A stretch of DNA of 20,902 bases from the NCBI GenBank assembly GCA_028289505.1, contig JANQPK010000271.1:1-20902 (forward strand). The letters run 5' to 3'. A program made the translations under genes and the position numbers. Below, piece by piece: positions 1 to 7,875 of this stretch. The notes under the pieces are model-generated. The model searched no databases. It had not been told where the DNA came from and saw only the letters and a list, made by a program, of their open reading frames with translations. This DNA is from Cyclobacteriaceae bacterium (GTDB lineage: Bacteria > Bacteroidota > Bacteroidia > Cytophagales > Cyclobacteriaceae). Each line of letters begins with the position of its first letter. Within the stretch, counting starts at the first letter, position 1.

Positions 1-424
1 GGAATCCCTGATCTGATGGTCGCATGGGATAATGATCACCCAAATGCCATTTGCCAAAAACCCCGGTTACATACCCATGAGTTCCCAGTATCTCGGCAAG
101 AGTCACTTCTGATGCATTCATCAAATGATCAACTTGGGTAACGCCTACCACTCCGGTTCGGTAAGGATACCTTCCTGTAAGCAGCGCTGCTCTGGTAGGC
201 GAGCAGTTTGGATAGCTGTAGAAATAGCTCATCTCAATCCCCTGTTCCGCTATAGATTCCATATTCGGAGTTTGCAAATAGGGATTACCGTGAAACCCTA
301 CATCACCGAAACCCTGATCGTCGGTCAACATGATGATGATATTGGGCTTGGTTTGCCCGATGAGGTTTGTCCATAAAAGAGTGGAAAAAGCAAACCAACC
401 TAGAACTCTTAACAATTGCTTCAT
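1..424 (-). CDS. Type I (formylglycine-dependent) sulfatase, N-terminal part
   Basis: N-terminal 141 residues of a secreted sulfatase; the rest lies beyond the left edge. Translating the minus strand from the ATG at 424 gives a short hydrophobic signal peptide (about residues 1-23, ending near LIGQ), then the sulfatase opening NIIIMLTDDQG with the metal-binding Asp pair D35-D36. The formylglycine site follows as NCSPTRAALLTGR, with C74 as the residue converted to formylglycine; the motif is C-x-P-T-R rather than the commoner C-x-P-S-R. GKWHLG supplies conserved K125 and H127. Such enzymes hydrolyse sulfate esters, in Bacteroidota usually on sulfated glycans in the periplasm or at the cell surface. 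It is the third gene of the minus-strand operon, 47 bases after the beta-helix gene, so it probably desulfates the same glycan. Substrate subfamily cannot be told from this fragment, and no sulfatase-maturing enzyme is in the window. Confidence 0.93.
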   Translation of the reverse strand, partial: MKQLLRVLGWFAFSTLLWTNLIGQTKPNIIIMLTDDQGFGDVGFHGNPYLQTPNMESIAEQGIEMSYFYSYPNCSPTRAALLTGRYPYRTGVVGVTQVDHLMNASEVTLAEILGTHGYVTGVFGKWHLGDHYPMRPSDQGF

Positions 425-471
425 GGACCCAGAAATGATTAAATCTTTAATTTGTTTTGGTTGAACCCTGT

Positions 472-2433
472 TCATCGATAAAACTCCTGATCCGGATCAA
501 GTCCGCGCACGCCGTAGATAACAGGATTACTACCTACCTCGATAGCCCCTAAATCTGGTGCTTTACCTTTGTAACCTTGGTTAACACCGGGAATGACCAC
601 TCCAGCATCAACCGCCTTTCCTTTGGGATCAAGATTAAAATTAAGGTCTACCGCATGGTAAACCGGGCTGGGTAAACCGTATTCCAAGGCGTGGCCAGGT
701 TTCTTGAGCTCCTCAAATACATCGTAATCCACAATAATACCGTTTTGCTCAAGGCCGCTGGCTTTGCTAAAGTCTTTTAAGGTTTTAAATTCCACTGACT
801 CTCCTGCTGGTGTCAGCCATTTGAATTGATTTTCTGGGCTATCGGGCCCTTGGTTTGGCCTGTATCCATTATAATCAGCAACGGAATAGGAAGTGGTAAA
901 ATGCAAAGTAGAAACTACTGTTGGCCCATCGGTTCCCAGTATCAGGTTATTCCTGAAATTAGCATTTGGATATCTGGCACCGGCGTTGTTTTCCATTACG
1001 AAGGTATTGTGGTAGGCAGTAAGGCCCGGCACCCCTCCGTGTATTTTAAGTGCCCCCCCTAGCGGCACATTGTAGAGCACATTCCTTATGTAATAGGCTG
1101 GCCCTCCAAAAACCGGCTGGGCACTGATTCCGTTCTCAGCAGCATTTACCCCTCTGTTGCGCAAAATACGAATATTGTGTACCCCTCCATCGGCCTCGAT
1201 AAAATCATCAACCATCAGGTGTATATCGTTGTTGTAGATGTCAATAGATACTGCTTTCATTTCCTGTTCATCTTCCGGGCTACCGTAGGTGGAAATTCCA
1301 ATACCATCGTGAAAGTAGGCAACGGAATTATGGGCGATTATGTGCCCAGAACCATAAACCTTGATGCCGTAGTAAGAATCCATCAGGTGGGTACCATAAG
1401 GGATCAACCCCTCCCGGTGAGCAGCCCAACCATATAAGCGGAAGCGATCATCACGGCCTATTATGACATTATCCTGGATTAGAAAGTTTTTGGAACCCGC
1501 ATACTCAGTTCGAATGCCTTCCCCTACATCTTCAAATCGACAATTTCGTATGGTCAAGTTACTGGCCCCAGTGAGATGTTTCCGACCAGCTTCGAAAACC
1601 CTATCGGCATTTCTGAAGGTCAGACCCTGAAAAATATGGTGATCAGTGGCCATCACATTAAATAAATTAGCTGCCCCTTGTCCATCAAAGATGACCTCCC
1701 CATCACCTGCTGCCTCGATCACAATGGGACGGTCAGCAGTACCTTTGGCAGTAAACCAATAGGTGCCATCGAAGGGAACATTATGCCAGTTTGGATAATT
1801 GAGCAGGTCCGCCTGGTAAAGCCCTCCATGTATTTTAATAATATCCCCCGGTTGAACCTTATCCTCACTTACCACGTACCAGTCTCCTTTGGTGTCTTTG
1901 GATCCATTGTAGGCAGATACCAACCCCGGGTAATGGGGCTCTTGCTTCACCCCCTTATAATATTGGGAGTATACATGCCTGACTCTGCCTTCACGGAACG
2001 CTTCTGGTTCAGCACGAGTGGCAACCGTTACCAACTTAATGGCTTCCCCTTCTACTCCATCCGGATCCTCCAAAGTAAAACGGGCTTCATATTCAGTATC
2101 GATCTCAAGATCTAAAATACTCCCTGCAAACATATGCGGTGTAGTATAATCTATACCGGCCCTGCCAATATGTTCATCTCCAATCCTTAATAAAGGCATG
2201 CCCTGGTTCCATTCGCCACCAGTTCCGGCGATCCGGTACTCAACTTTTACCCTAGCATTCCTGTTTTTATCACCATCGATATACCATTCGAAACCTAAGT
2301 TTTCCAGTGTGGGTGGTTCGATAATAAATTCACCTGGTGTCACCGCATTTTGAGCTGGCGAAAGCAGTGGGATCAGCAAAAGAAAAATACTGAAATAGAA
2401 ATGTTTGGTTTTGATTGGTTTTAATTTATTCAT
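472..2433 (-). CDS. Secreted right-handed parallel beta-helix protein, candidate polysaccharide-active enzyme
   Basis: A 653-residue exported protein when started at the ATG at 2433. That start puts a textbook signal peptide first (FYFSIFLLLIPLLSPAQ, cleavage likely after residue 28). The frame is open up to an ATG at 2487, which would overlap the upstream gene by 20 bases and put 18 polar residues before the signal, so I prefer 2433. A fibronectin-III-like beta domain (about 33-143) precedes a long parallel beta-helix (about 190-560) with repeated N-rich turns such as NLTIRNCRFEDVG, NFLIQDNVIIGRDD and VSIDIYNNDIHL. This fold is shared by polysaccharide lyases (pectate, alginate), GH28-type hydrolases and iota-carrageenase-like enzymes. 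I cannot assign catalytic residues or a CAZy family, and a non-catalytic glycan-binding role is possible. It sits between the dehydrogenase-cytochrome and the sulfatase, which supports action on a sulfated or acidic polysaccharide. Confidence 0.85.
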   Translation of the reverse strand: MNKLKPIKTKHFYFSIFLLLIPLLSPAQNAVTPGEFIIEPPTLENLGFEWYIDGDKNRNARVKVEYRIAGTGGEWNQGMPLLRIGDEHIGRAGIDYTTPHMFAGSILDLEIDTEYEARFTLEDPDGVEGEAIKLVTVATRAEPEAFREGRVRHVYSQYYKGVKQEPHYPGLVSAYNGSKDTKGDWYVVSEDKVQPGDIIKIHGGLYQADLLNYPNWHNVPFDGTYWFTAKGTADRPIVIEAAGDGEVIFDGQGAANLFNVMATDHHIFQGLTFRNADRVFEAGRKHLTGASNLTIRNCRFEDVGEGIRTEYAGSKNFLIQDNVIIGRDDRFRLYGWAAHREGLIPYGTHLMDSYYGIKVYGSGHIIAHNSVAYFHDGIGISTYGSPEDEQEMKAVSIDIYNNDIHLMVDDFIEADGGVHNIRILRNRGVNAAENGISAQPVFGGPAYYIRNVLYNVPLGGALKIHGGVPGLTAYHNTFVMENNAGARYPNANFRNNLILGTDGPTVVSTLHFTTSYSVADYNGYRPNQGPDSPENQFKWLTPAGESVEFKTLKDFSKASGLEQNGIIVDYDVFEELKKPGHALEYGLPSPVYHAVDLNFNLDPKGKAVDAGVVIPGVNQGYKGKAPDLGAIEVGSNPVIYGVRGLDPDQEFYR

Positions 2434-2467
2434 AATTGTTGATGAATTGGTTCTTCCAACTTTTGAC

Positions 2468-4195
2468 TTATTCTTGCTGCAGTTCATTTCTGATAAGGCT
2501 TACCTCTGTAGAGTGAATGGCACTGGCGTTGTTTTCGAAATTTAATCTAACAAAAGACAGTACTTTAGCTATTTCTTCATCCGTTAAAAAGTCGTGTTTC
2601 GGCATCACATCGTCAAATTGCTTTCCGTTCACTGTGATAGGACCTGCCAGCCCGTTTAAAAGTACGGAGATTAGTTTATTTTTATTCCCTGTTACCCATT
2701 CCGATGCTACCAATGTGGGGTAACGATTACCATCACCTCTCCCATCACTTTGATGACAGGATAAGCAATAAATATTATAGATTTTACGGCCCTCATCTGC
2801 AACATCCCTAGATCGATTGTCTTTTATCTTGTCAGGGGTTTTGAGATGCATTAACGATTTACGCTTTTCCATCTTTGCCAATTGACTTATGGTGAATTTA
2901 TCTGTGTCTCCTTTATACATTATGCGCCATATTTTCCCCACCATACTATCGCTGATGTACAGGGATCCATCTGGACCCATAGCGATTCCCATAGGCCGAT
3001 GATGGGCATCGCGTGAGCTTGCAATAGTATCTCGCTTGGCAAACCCATCTGCAAAAACCTCCCAAGTACCACTCGGGACCCCATTTTTGAAAGGAATAAA
3101 ACAAACAAAATAGCCAGACTGCGGATATGGAAACCGACGACCTGATCCATGAAAAGCAATAAAAGCCCCATTTTTATAGCGTTCTGGAAATTGATTCCCA
3201 GTGTAAAACAAAAGGTCATTCGGTGCCCAATGTCCTGGGAAACCGATTATCGGATCCTGAGGTAAACCAACTTTGGTTAAGTCCACTCCTCGGTACTCGG
3301 GAGACACTACTTTTTTTTCTTGGAGTTGGTCATAATAGTAGTAAGGCCACCCCCCATTCATTCCGTCTTTAACTTCAAAGAATTCTTCCGAAGGCAACAT
3401 GGCTCCCTCCCATTCAGAATATAGCGATGGCCAAGTTTGATGCAAATCATCTCTACCATGCTCTACCACAAACAAGCTATTGGTTTGATGATTCCAATCC
3501 ATTGCTATTCCATCTCGAAGACCAGTGGCATACCGAAAGCCGTCTTTCTGGGTTTGGTTAAGTCTATCGGCTTCAAACCTCCAAATGCCCGCATGTTCGG
3601 TAAGTTCAGCACAGGGATATTGACCAAGGCTTTCAGGAGCTCTATTATCTAGCTGACAATTGTTGCTGATTGACCCAAAATTAACATACATATGCCCATC
3701 CTCATCAAATGCCAGGGTTTTGGCAATATGTTCTGCCACAAAGTTATCAAACAGGACAAGCTCAACTTTACTTTCGGGCACTAAACTTCCGGGGGTTAAT
3801 TTCTGACGGTATATGGCGCTTTTAGTACTAAAAAATAGATAGTCGTTATAGATCCTCATGCTAGTTGGACCATAGCCGCTTTCTACTTCATAATCTCCAA
3901 AATATGAGATATTCTCGGCTTTACCATCGTTGTCGACGTCCATGATGGCCACATTTCCAGAGTCTTGACTCGCATTGGTAAGCTTTACATAGATGGCTCC
4001 ATTCCCATTCACCGCCAAATGTCTGGCATGACCTATGCTGTCAGCCACCACAACCGCTTCAAATCCATCTGGTAAAGCAAGACCGCCATTATCAACATCC
4101 CCATCAGGTAGGATTGGTTTTTGATCACAGGCAAAGAGGAAACCAAGCAAAAGTAGCATCCCAATCCGACCAAAAAAACAATTCGGTGAAAGCAT
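2468..4195 (-). CDS. Glucose/sorbosone dehydrogenase-like beta-propeller fused to cytochrome c, lipoprotein
   Basis: A 575-residue lipoprotein: hydrophobic signal with lipobox LFAC, lipidated at C23. Residues about 40-430 form a beta-propeller resembling soluble PQQ-type sugar dehydrogenases (GSDH family): GLRDGIAMDW (about 225-234), FVVEHGRDDL (about 242-251) and the closing HRPMGIAMGPDGSLYISD (about 399-416). A linker leads to a class I cytochrome c domain (about 465-555) with heme site CLSCH (C477, C480, H481) and probable axial M531 in the VMPKHD segment before the final helix. By family knowledge the propeller would oxidise an aldose or similar to a lactone, and the heme would take electrons to the respiratory chain without a soluble carrier. 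It is the first gene of the minus-strand operon and diverges from the sigma gene. PQQ dependence is not proven; many propellers of this group, often called membrane-bound dehydrogenases, have unknown substrates. Confidence 0.88.
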   Translation of the reverse strand: MLSPNCFFGRIGMLLLLGFLFACDQKPILPDGDVDNGGLALPDGFEAVVVADSIGHARHLAVNGNGAIYVKLTNASQDSGNVAIMDVDNDGKAENISYFGDYEVESGYGPTSMRIYNDYLFFSTKSAIYRQKLTPGSLVPESKVELVLFDNFVAEHIAKTLAFDEDGHMYVNFGSISNNCQLDNRAPESLGQYPCAELTEHAGIWRFEADRLNQTQKDGFRYATGLRDGIAMDWNHQTNSLFVVEHGRDDLHQTWPSLYSEWEGAMLPSEEFFEVKDGMNGGWPYYYYDQLQEKKVVSPEYRGVDLTKVGLPQDPIIGFPGHWAPNDLLFYTGNQFPERYKNGAFIAFHGSGRRFPYPQSGYFVCFIPFKNGVPSGTWEVFADGFAKRDTIASSRDAHHRPMGIAMGPDGSLYISDSMVGKIWRIMYKGDTDKFTISQLAKMEKRKSLMHLKTPDKIKDNRSRDVADEGRKIYNIYCLSCHQSDGRGDGNRYPTLVASEWVTGNKNKLISVLLNGLAGPITVNGKQFDDVMPKHDFLTDEEIAKVLSFVRLNFENNASAIHSTEVSLIRNELQQE

Positions 4196-4219
4196 CTACT
4201 TAGAGACGGTTTGCCTGCT

Positions 4220-4247
4220 AAAACCTACTATTGATTAGTCTACACAA
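4220..4247 (-). promoter_or_regulatory. Weak candidate promoter for the dehydrogenase/beta-helix/sulfatase operon
   Basis: Reading the minus strand, TTG (4247-4245) is followed after 17 bases by TAGGTTTT (4227-4220). This matches the Bacteroidota pattern TTG...TAnnTTTG except for the last base. It lies about 25 bases before the ATG at 4195. A one-base mismatch in a short AT-rich motif is weak evidence. Confidence 0.28.
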
Positions 4248-4252
4248 TTGTG
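4243..4252. promoter_or_regulatory. Palindrome in the divergent intergenic region, possible operator
   Basis: CACAATTGTG is a perfect 10-bp palindrome in the 156-bp gap between the divergent operons, overlapping the weak minus-strand -33 element. Its position suits a regulator acting on both operons. A 10-bp palindrome is expected by chance in roughly one in seven regions of this size, so support is low. Confidence 0.25.
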
Positions 4253-4285
4253 ATATTCATGGGGTTACTTCACAAATGCTTAAAA

Positions 4286-4293
4286 TAATTTTG
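4286..4293 (+). promoter_or_regulatory. Candidate Bacteroidota -7 promoter element upstream of the sigma gene
   Basis: TAATTTTG matches the Bacteroidota -7 consensus TAnnTTTG exactly and sits 58 bases upstream of the sigma-factor ATG. The -33 element is poor: GTTAC at 4264-4268 is at about the right distance but lacks the TTG. It would serve the sigma gene and the coupled enolase-family genes. Confidence 0.38.
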
Positions 4294-4351
4294 ATTACTA
4301 TCAATCTCTCATTAGCTTATAGTATCATCGATCATTCTGTTCCCAAAAGGA

Positions 4352-4969
4352 ATGAATACTGCCGAAACGTATTCCAAAAAAGTTGGTAAGCAAGTTTTTT
4401 TGAATAAGGAGTTTTCGGAGAAAATCCGACAAACTGATGAGGAACTATGGAATGCATTTAAAGAGGGTAGCCTCACTGCTTTCAAGCAAATCTACGAACA
4501 AAATATTCAGAGTTTACTTAACTACGGTAATTCTATCACTTCTTACCGCTCTATTGCTTCAGACTGTGTTCAAGATCTCTTCGTAGAACTTTGGAAAAAG
4601 AGATCAAAGCTCGGACAGGTCAAACACATAAAAGGTTATCTCTTCACCTGTTACAAGCGTCGGCTACTTGATAGTTTGAGGAGACAGAAGAAATTTCGCA
4701 ATATTGAATACTTAAGTGGTTTTGAAATTCTGCTTTCCGAACCAATCAGCACCTGGACCTTGGACGATGATAAAAAAGCCTCCTTGGTGTCTGCCTTAAA
4801 CCAACTTCCCTACCAGGTAAAAGAAGCCCTTTATTTAAGATTCTATAATGACCTGCCTTGTGCTGAAATTGGCAACATAATGGGCATTAAGACGCAGTCT
4901 GTATATAACTTGATCAGTACTGGTTTAAAGTCGCTAAGGACGGCTTTGCTTGATTTTTTACACTTCTAG
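4352..4969 (+). CDS. ECF-type RNA polymerase sigma-70 factor
   Basis: A 205-residue extracytoplasmic-function sigma factor. Region sigma-2 is at about residues 32-111 (LWNAFKEGSLTAFKQIYEQN, then DCVQDLFVELWKKR, the core-binding/-10 helix, then IKGYLFTCYKRRLLDSLRR). Region sigma-4 is at about 145-197 (ALNQLPYQVKEALYLRFYND, then AEIGNIMGIKTQSVYNLIS, the -35 binding helix-turn-helix). The only ribosome-binding-like sequence, AAAAGG, sits directly against the ATG and is probably not functional, as is usual in this phylum. Size and order match the sigma factors that pair with FecR anti-sigmas to control SusC/SusD operons. Here, however, the anti-sigma gene is not next; three enzyme genes intervene, and the sigma stop codon shares a base with the next start, implying translational coupling. 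The likely targets are this plus-strand operon, and perhaps the divergent one. Confidence 0.94.
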   Translation: MNTAETYSKKVGKQVFLNKEFSEKIRQTDEELWNAFKEGSLTAFKQIYEQNIQSLLNYGNSITSYRSIASDCVQDLFVELWKKRSKLGQVKHIKGYLFTCYKRRLLDSLRRQKKFRNIEYLSGFEILLSEPISTWTLDDDKKASLVSALNQLPYQVKEALYLRFYNDLPCAEIGNIMGIKTQSVYNLISTGLKSLRTALLDFLHF

Positions 4970-6303
4970 TGAGTCTATTGAAAAGAAGAACTTTTATTAA
5001 AACCGCTGGAGCGATTTCCATGAGCTCAGCAGCGGGTTGCACAACCAACTATGAAGAAGAAGAACTAAAAGCATCCAATAATATACGTCGTCCCTTGGAC
5101 CTGATTCAGAGAGAGGATATTCTAATAACCGATATCAAGGTCACTCCTATGTCTTATGTTCCTGAGGATGGGCTTCCGCTATGGGGTGTTAGTAAGTATA
5201 TAGTTTGGAAAACAGATGCTGCTTTGGTCGAGGTATTTACTGACCAAGGGATTGTGGGCTTTGCCGAAGGAACCCCATACAGCAATCCCATGGAGATTAA
5301 GAAATTCACTGACCAACACATAACCCCGGTAATGATTGGCAAGAATCCCTTCGACGCGGACTATCTTACCTCGGGAGGACCATGGAGAGAGTATCTACCT
5401 CGAGCCGCCTGGGCTGGGATCAACAACGCACTTTGGGATATAATCGGTAAGGCCAAAGGTAAACCAGTGTATCAGCTACTAGCCACCGACTGTGAGCCTA
5501 GGCACACAATGCCAATTTACGCAAGTGGTGGAGTCAACCATAAGTGGTATGAGGATGGAGAGACACAATTAATAGAAGAGGCCTTAAAATATAAAGAAGA
5601 AGGCTATGCTGCCTTCAAATTCCGCAATGGCACTGATTGGGAGCACGGAAATATGACCATGGAAAAATACCTTACCGTCCTCAGAAAATTGAGAGAAGCT
5701 GTTGGTCCTGACTACAAACTAATGCTGGAAAAACATGGTTGGAGCTTTGAAGAAATCACCGAACAGCTTTGTCCTGTATTGGAGGACTTAAAATTCTATT
5801 GGTACGAAGAACCAATGAATCAATGGGAAGAAGGGTCAATAGAACGACATCTGAAAATAAAAGAAGCGATGCCCAGTGTGATGATCTCTGGTGGAGAGCG
5901 GTTTACTAATAGGTTTCAATTACAGCAATGGATCGCGGAAGGGGCTTATGATATTATTCAGTCTGACTGCAACCTTACTGGAATTAGTGAGAATTGGCAT
6001 ATTGCACGTATAGCAAATTTGTTTGGTCGCCTTCAGTGCCCACACAATTGGCATGGTGGACTGACCACCATTTCCAATATTCACTTTGTGGCAGGGGCCC
6101 CAAATGGTCATATGTGTGAATTGAACCAAACCCACAACCCTTTCAAAGAAGGGTTGTTCAAAGATCCACTGGTAGTAGTTGATGGATATATGTCTCTACC
6201 TGATAAACCAGGATTTGGAGTGGAGCTCATTGAAGGTATTGCTAAAAAATTTCCCTGGGCTCCCGGCTCCTATTTGAAACCAAATCCGTTGATTTCTTCT
6301 TGA
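4969..6303 (+). CDS. Enolase-superfamily (mandelate racemase/sugar-acid dehydratase-like) enzyme, Tat lipoprotein, paralogue A
   Basis: A 444-residue enzyme starting at GTG 4969, whose G is the last base of the sigma stop; TTG 4978 is the alternative. The N-terminus has a twin-arginine motif KRRTFIK and a lipobox-like AAGC (C24), so it should be exported folded and lipid-anchored. The capping domain (about 52-170) contains AAWAGINNALWDIIGKAKG. The barrel shows K217-F-R219 on strand 2, E254-K-H256 at the strand 3 end, E281 in YWYEEP, E310 in ISGGE, D333 in IQSDCN and H359 in CPHNWHG. By eye these correspond to the metal ligands and the His-Asp pair of galactonate/gluconate dehydratase-like members, with Glu rather than the usual Asp as first ligand. 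The expected reaction is dehydration (or epimerisation) of an aldonic acid to a 2-keto-3-deoxy acid. It is strongly similar to the next two genes. Exact substrate unknown. Confidence 0.9.
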   Translation: MSLLKRRTFIKTAGAISMSSAAGCTTNYEEEELKASNNIRRPLDLIQREDILITDIKVTPMSYVPEDGLPLWGVSKYIVWKTDAALVEVFTDQGIVGFAEGTPYSNPMEIKKFTDQHITPVMIGKNPFDADYLTSGGPWREYLPRAAWAGINNALWDIIGKAKGKPVYQLLATDCEPRHTMPIYASGGVNHKWYEDGETQLIEEALKYKEEGYAAFKFRNGTDWEHGNMTMEKYLTVLRKLREAVGPDYKLMLEKHGWSFEEITEQLCPVLEDLKFYWYEEPMNQWEEGSIERHLKIKEAMPSVMISGGERFTNRFQLQQWIAEGAYDIIQSDCNLTGISENWHIARIANLFGRLQCPHNWHGGLTTISNIHFVAGAPNGHMCELNQTHNPFKEGLFKDPLVVVDGYMSLPDKPGFGVELIEGIAKKFPWAPGSYLKPNPLISS

Positions 6304-6411
6304 TTGCAAGTTTGCTGTAATCGATTCCACCACTATTCTAATGCCATTCGAGTCTCATCTAGCCAATGTAATGTATCAATTTGCTAAAGCCACCAAGTAG
6401 AAAACTACCAT

Positions 6412-6433
6412 GCTACACTCTTTATACTGTAGC
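6412..6433 (+). promoter_or_regulatory. Small inverted repeat just before the second enolase-family gene
   Basis: GCTACA (6412-6417) and TGTAGC (6428-6433) can form a 6-bp stem with a 10-base loop, ending 12 bases before the ATG at 6446. A second short stem, GTAG-AAAA-CTAC, lies at 6397-6408. Together they could fold the leader of the second enzyme gene in the 142-base gap. Stems this short are often chance events. Confidence 0.25.
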
Positions 6434-6445
6434 CACTACTATAGT

Positions 6446-7834
6446 ATGAAAAAGATTAAAAGACGAACCTTTGTTTCACAATCCAGTTCCTTGATCGCAG
6501 CGAGCCTGGCCCCTTCATGTATGACTCCCGAAACAGATCATCACGCAGAGGTCGATCAGTCGGTTGGGGTATCCAGCTCGATAGAACGAAACCAACGCCA
6601 GCATCCTTCGGAGGGTCTGCCACGTGAAAATATTACCATCACGGATATTAAAGTTACCCCACTTTCGTATAAACATGATGGCGAATTTCTGTGGCGCTGT
6701 GCTGGTCTTTATGTCTGGAAGTCAGATGCTGCCTTGGTACAGGTGTATACCAACCAAGGCATAACAGGGATCGCAGAAGGGTCTCCTTATCGTGGACCTG
6801 ATAAGTTAAAGGAATATACAGATCAATATATCACTCCGCTGTTGAAGGGTGCGAATGTATTTGATGTCGATTTTCTGACTAATAATCAGGGACATAACCA
6901 TGTGGCCCAAGGTGCTTGGGCTGGGGTCAATAATGCCCTTTGGGATATTATTGGAAAGGCTAAAGGCATACCTGTATATAAATTGCTCTCCAATAGTGAT
7001 AATCCTTCCAACAAGGTAAAGATCTATGCCAGTGGCGGTGTCAGCCATGCTTGGTATGACAAAGGCGATGAAGCACTAATCGAAGAAGCCCTTAAGCATA
7101 AAGAGGCAGGCTATGATACCTTCAAATTTCGCAACGGTACCAGTTGGAAATATAGTGGGTTGACCATGAAACAGTATATCCCCATTTTAGAACGGCTTAG
7201 AAAAGCAGTGGGGCCTGATTTCAAACTGGTTATTGAAAAATTTCCCTGGGAATACCAGACCATACTAAATGAACTCTGCCCAGTGTTGGAAGATCTTAAA
7301 TTTTATTGGTACGAAGAACCTATTCCCTGGAACCATCCTCAAGCGGTGGAACGACATAGTGCCATAAACGAAGCGATGCCATCAGTAATGGTTTCGGGTG
7401 GTGAAAGCTGCTGGAATCGCGACCAAATAAGACCTTTTGTCTCTTCCGGTGCTATGAATATTGTTCAGACAGACGTCAATCTAAGTGGTATCTCCGAAGG
7501 TTGGCATATCGGACAGACTATTGACCAACATGGACAATATTATTGCCCCCACAACTGGGTGGGAGGGCTAACTACCATCGCCAATATTCACCTGGTGGCT
7601 GGAGTCCCGAGTGGACATATGTGTGAACTTAACCAGACCTATAATCCACTGAAGTGGGAAATCTTTGAGGATCCATATCCTATTGAAGACGGAATGCTGA
7701 CGATTCCCGATAAACCAGGCTTTGGCGTAGAATTAATCGATAATATAGAACAGAAATTTCCTTGGGAGCCCGGACCATACTATAAGACTAACCCAGTATT
7801 TGAGGGACTTGATTTGCCTATTTGGTGGAGTTGA
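6446..7834 (+). CDS. Enolase-superfamily (sugar-acid dehydratase-like) enzyme, Tat lipoprotein, paralogue B
   Basis: A 462-residue paralogue of the preceding enzyme, more than half identical to it by eye through the barrel. I chose the ATG at 6446 because it starts MKKIKRRTFV, placing the twin-arginine motif at residues 6-7 as in its sisters; an ATG at 6410 would add 12 residues of no signal character. The lipobox-like LAPSC ends at C25, followed by a longer Ser/Gln-rich linker to about residue 60. Barrel residues include K227-F-R229, E264, E291 in YWYEEP, E320 in VSGGE, D343 in QTDVN and H369 in CPHNWVGG. The position equivalent to H256 of paralogue A is F266 (motif IEKFPW), so a putative acid catalyst is missing and the reaction or stereochemistry may differ. 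It lies 142 bases after paralogue A, the largest gap in the triplet. Confidence 0.9.
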   Translation: MKKIKRRTFVSQSSSLIAASLAPSCMTPETDHHAEVDQSVGVSSSIERNQRQHPSEGLPRENITITDIKVTPLSYKHDGEFLWRCAGLYVWKSDAALVQVYTNQGITGIAEGSPYRGPDKLKEYTDQYITPLLKGANVFDVDFLTNNQGHNHVAQGAWAGVNNALWDIIGKAKGIPVYKLLSNSDNPSNKVKIYASGGVSHAWYDKGDEALIEEALKHKEAGYDTFKFRNGTSWKYSGLTMKQYIPILERLRKAVGPDFKLVIEKFPWEYQTILNELCPVLEDLKFYWYEEPIPWNHPQAVERHSAINEAMPSVMVSGGESCWNRDQIRPFVSSGAMNIVQTDVNLSGISEGWHIGQTIDQHGQYYCPHNWVGGLTTIANIHLVAGVPSGHMCELNQTYNPLKWEIFEDPYPIEDGMLTIPDKPGFGVELIDNIEQKFPWEPGPYYKTNPVFEGLDLPIWWS

Positions 7835-7875
7835 ACTATTTAATCCTACATTCTTTTCAAACCTAAAATATTACA

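Noticed and set aside
125..376. 83-codon plus-strand open frame at the left end
   Set aside because: The minus strand encodes clear sulfatase motifs over the same bases.
1678..2115. 145-codon plus-strand open frame inside the beta-helix gene
   Set aside because: It is antisense to a well-supported gene, has no domain-like or signal features, and reads as a shadow frame.
2434..2487. Upstream ATG extending the beta-helix protein by 18 residues
   Set aside because: It overlaps the preceding gene by 20 bases and places charged residues ahead of a complete signal peptide; kept only as an alternative.
4345..4350. AAAAGG as a Shine-Dalgarno site for the sigma gene
   Set aside because: It is separated from the ATG by only one base, too close for normal ribosome positioning.
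6410..6445. Upstream ATG for the second enolase-family gene
   Set aside because: It would push the twin-arginine motif inward and does not match the starts of the two sister genes.
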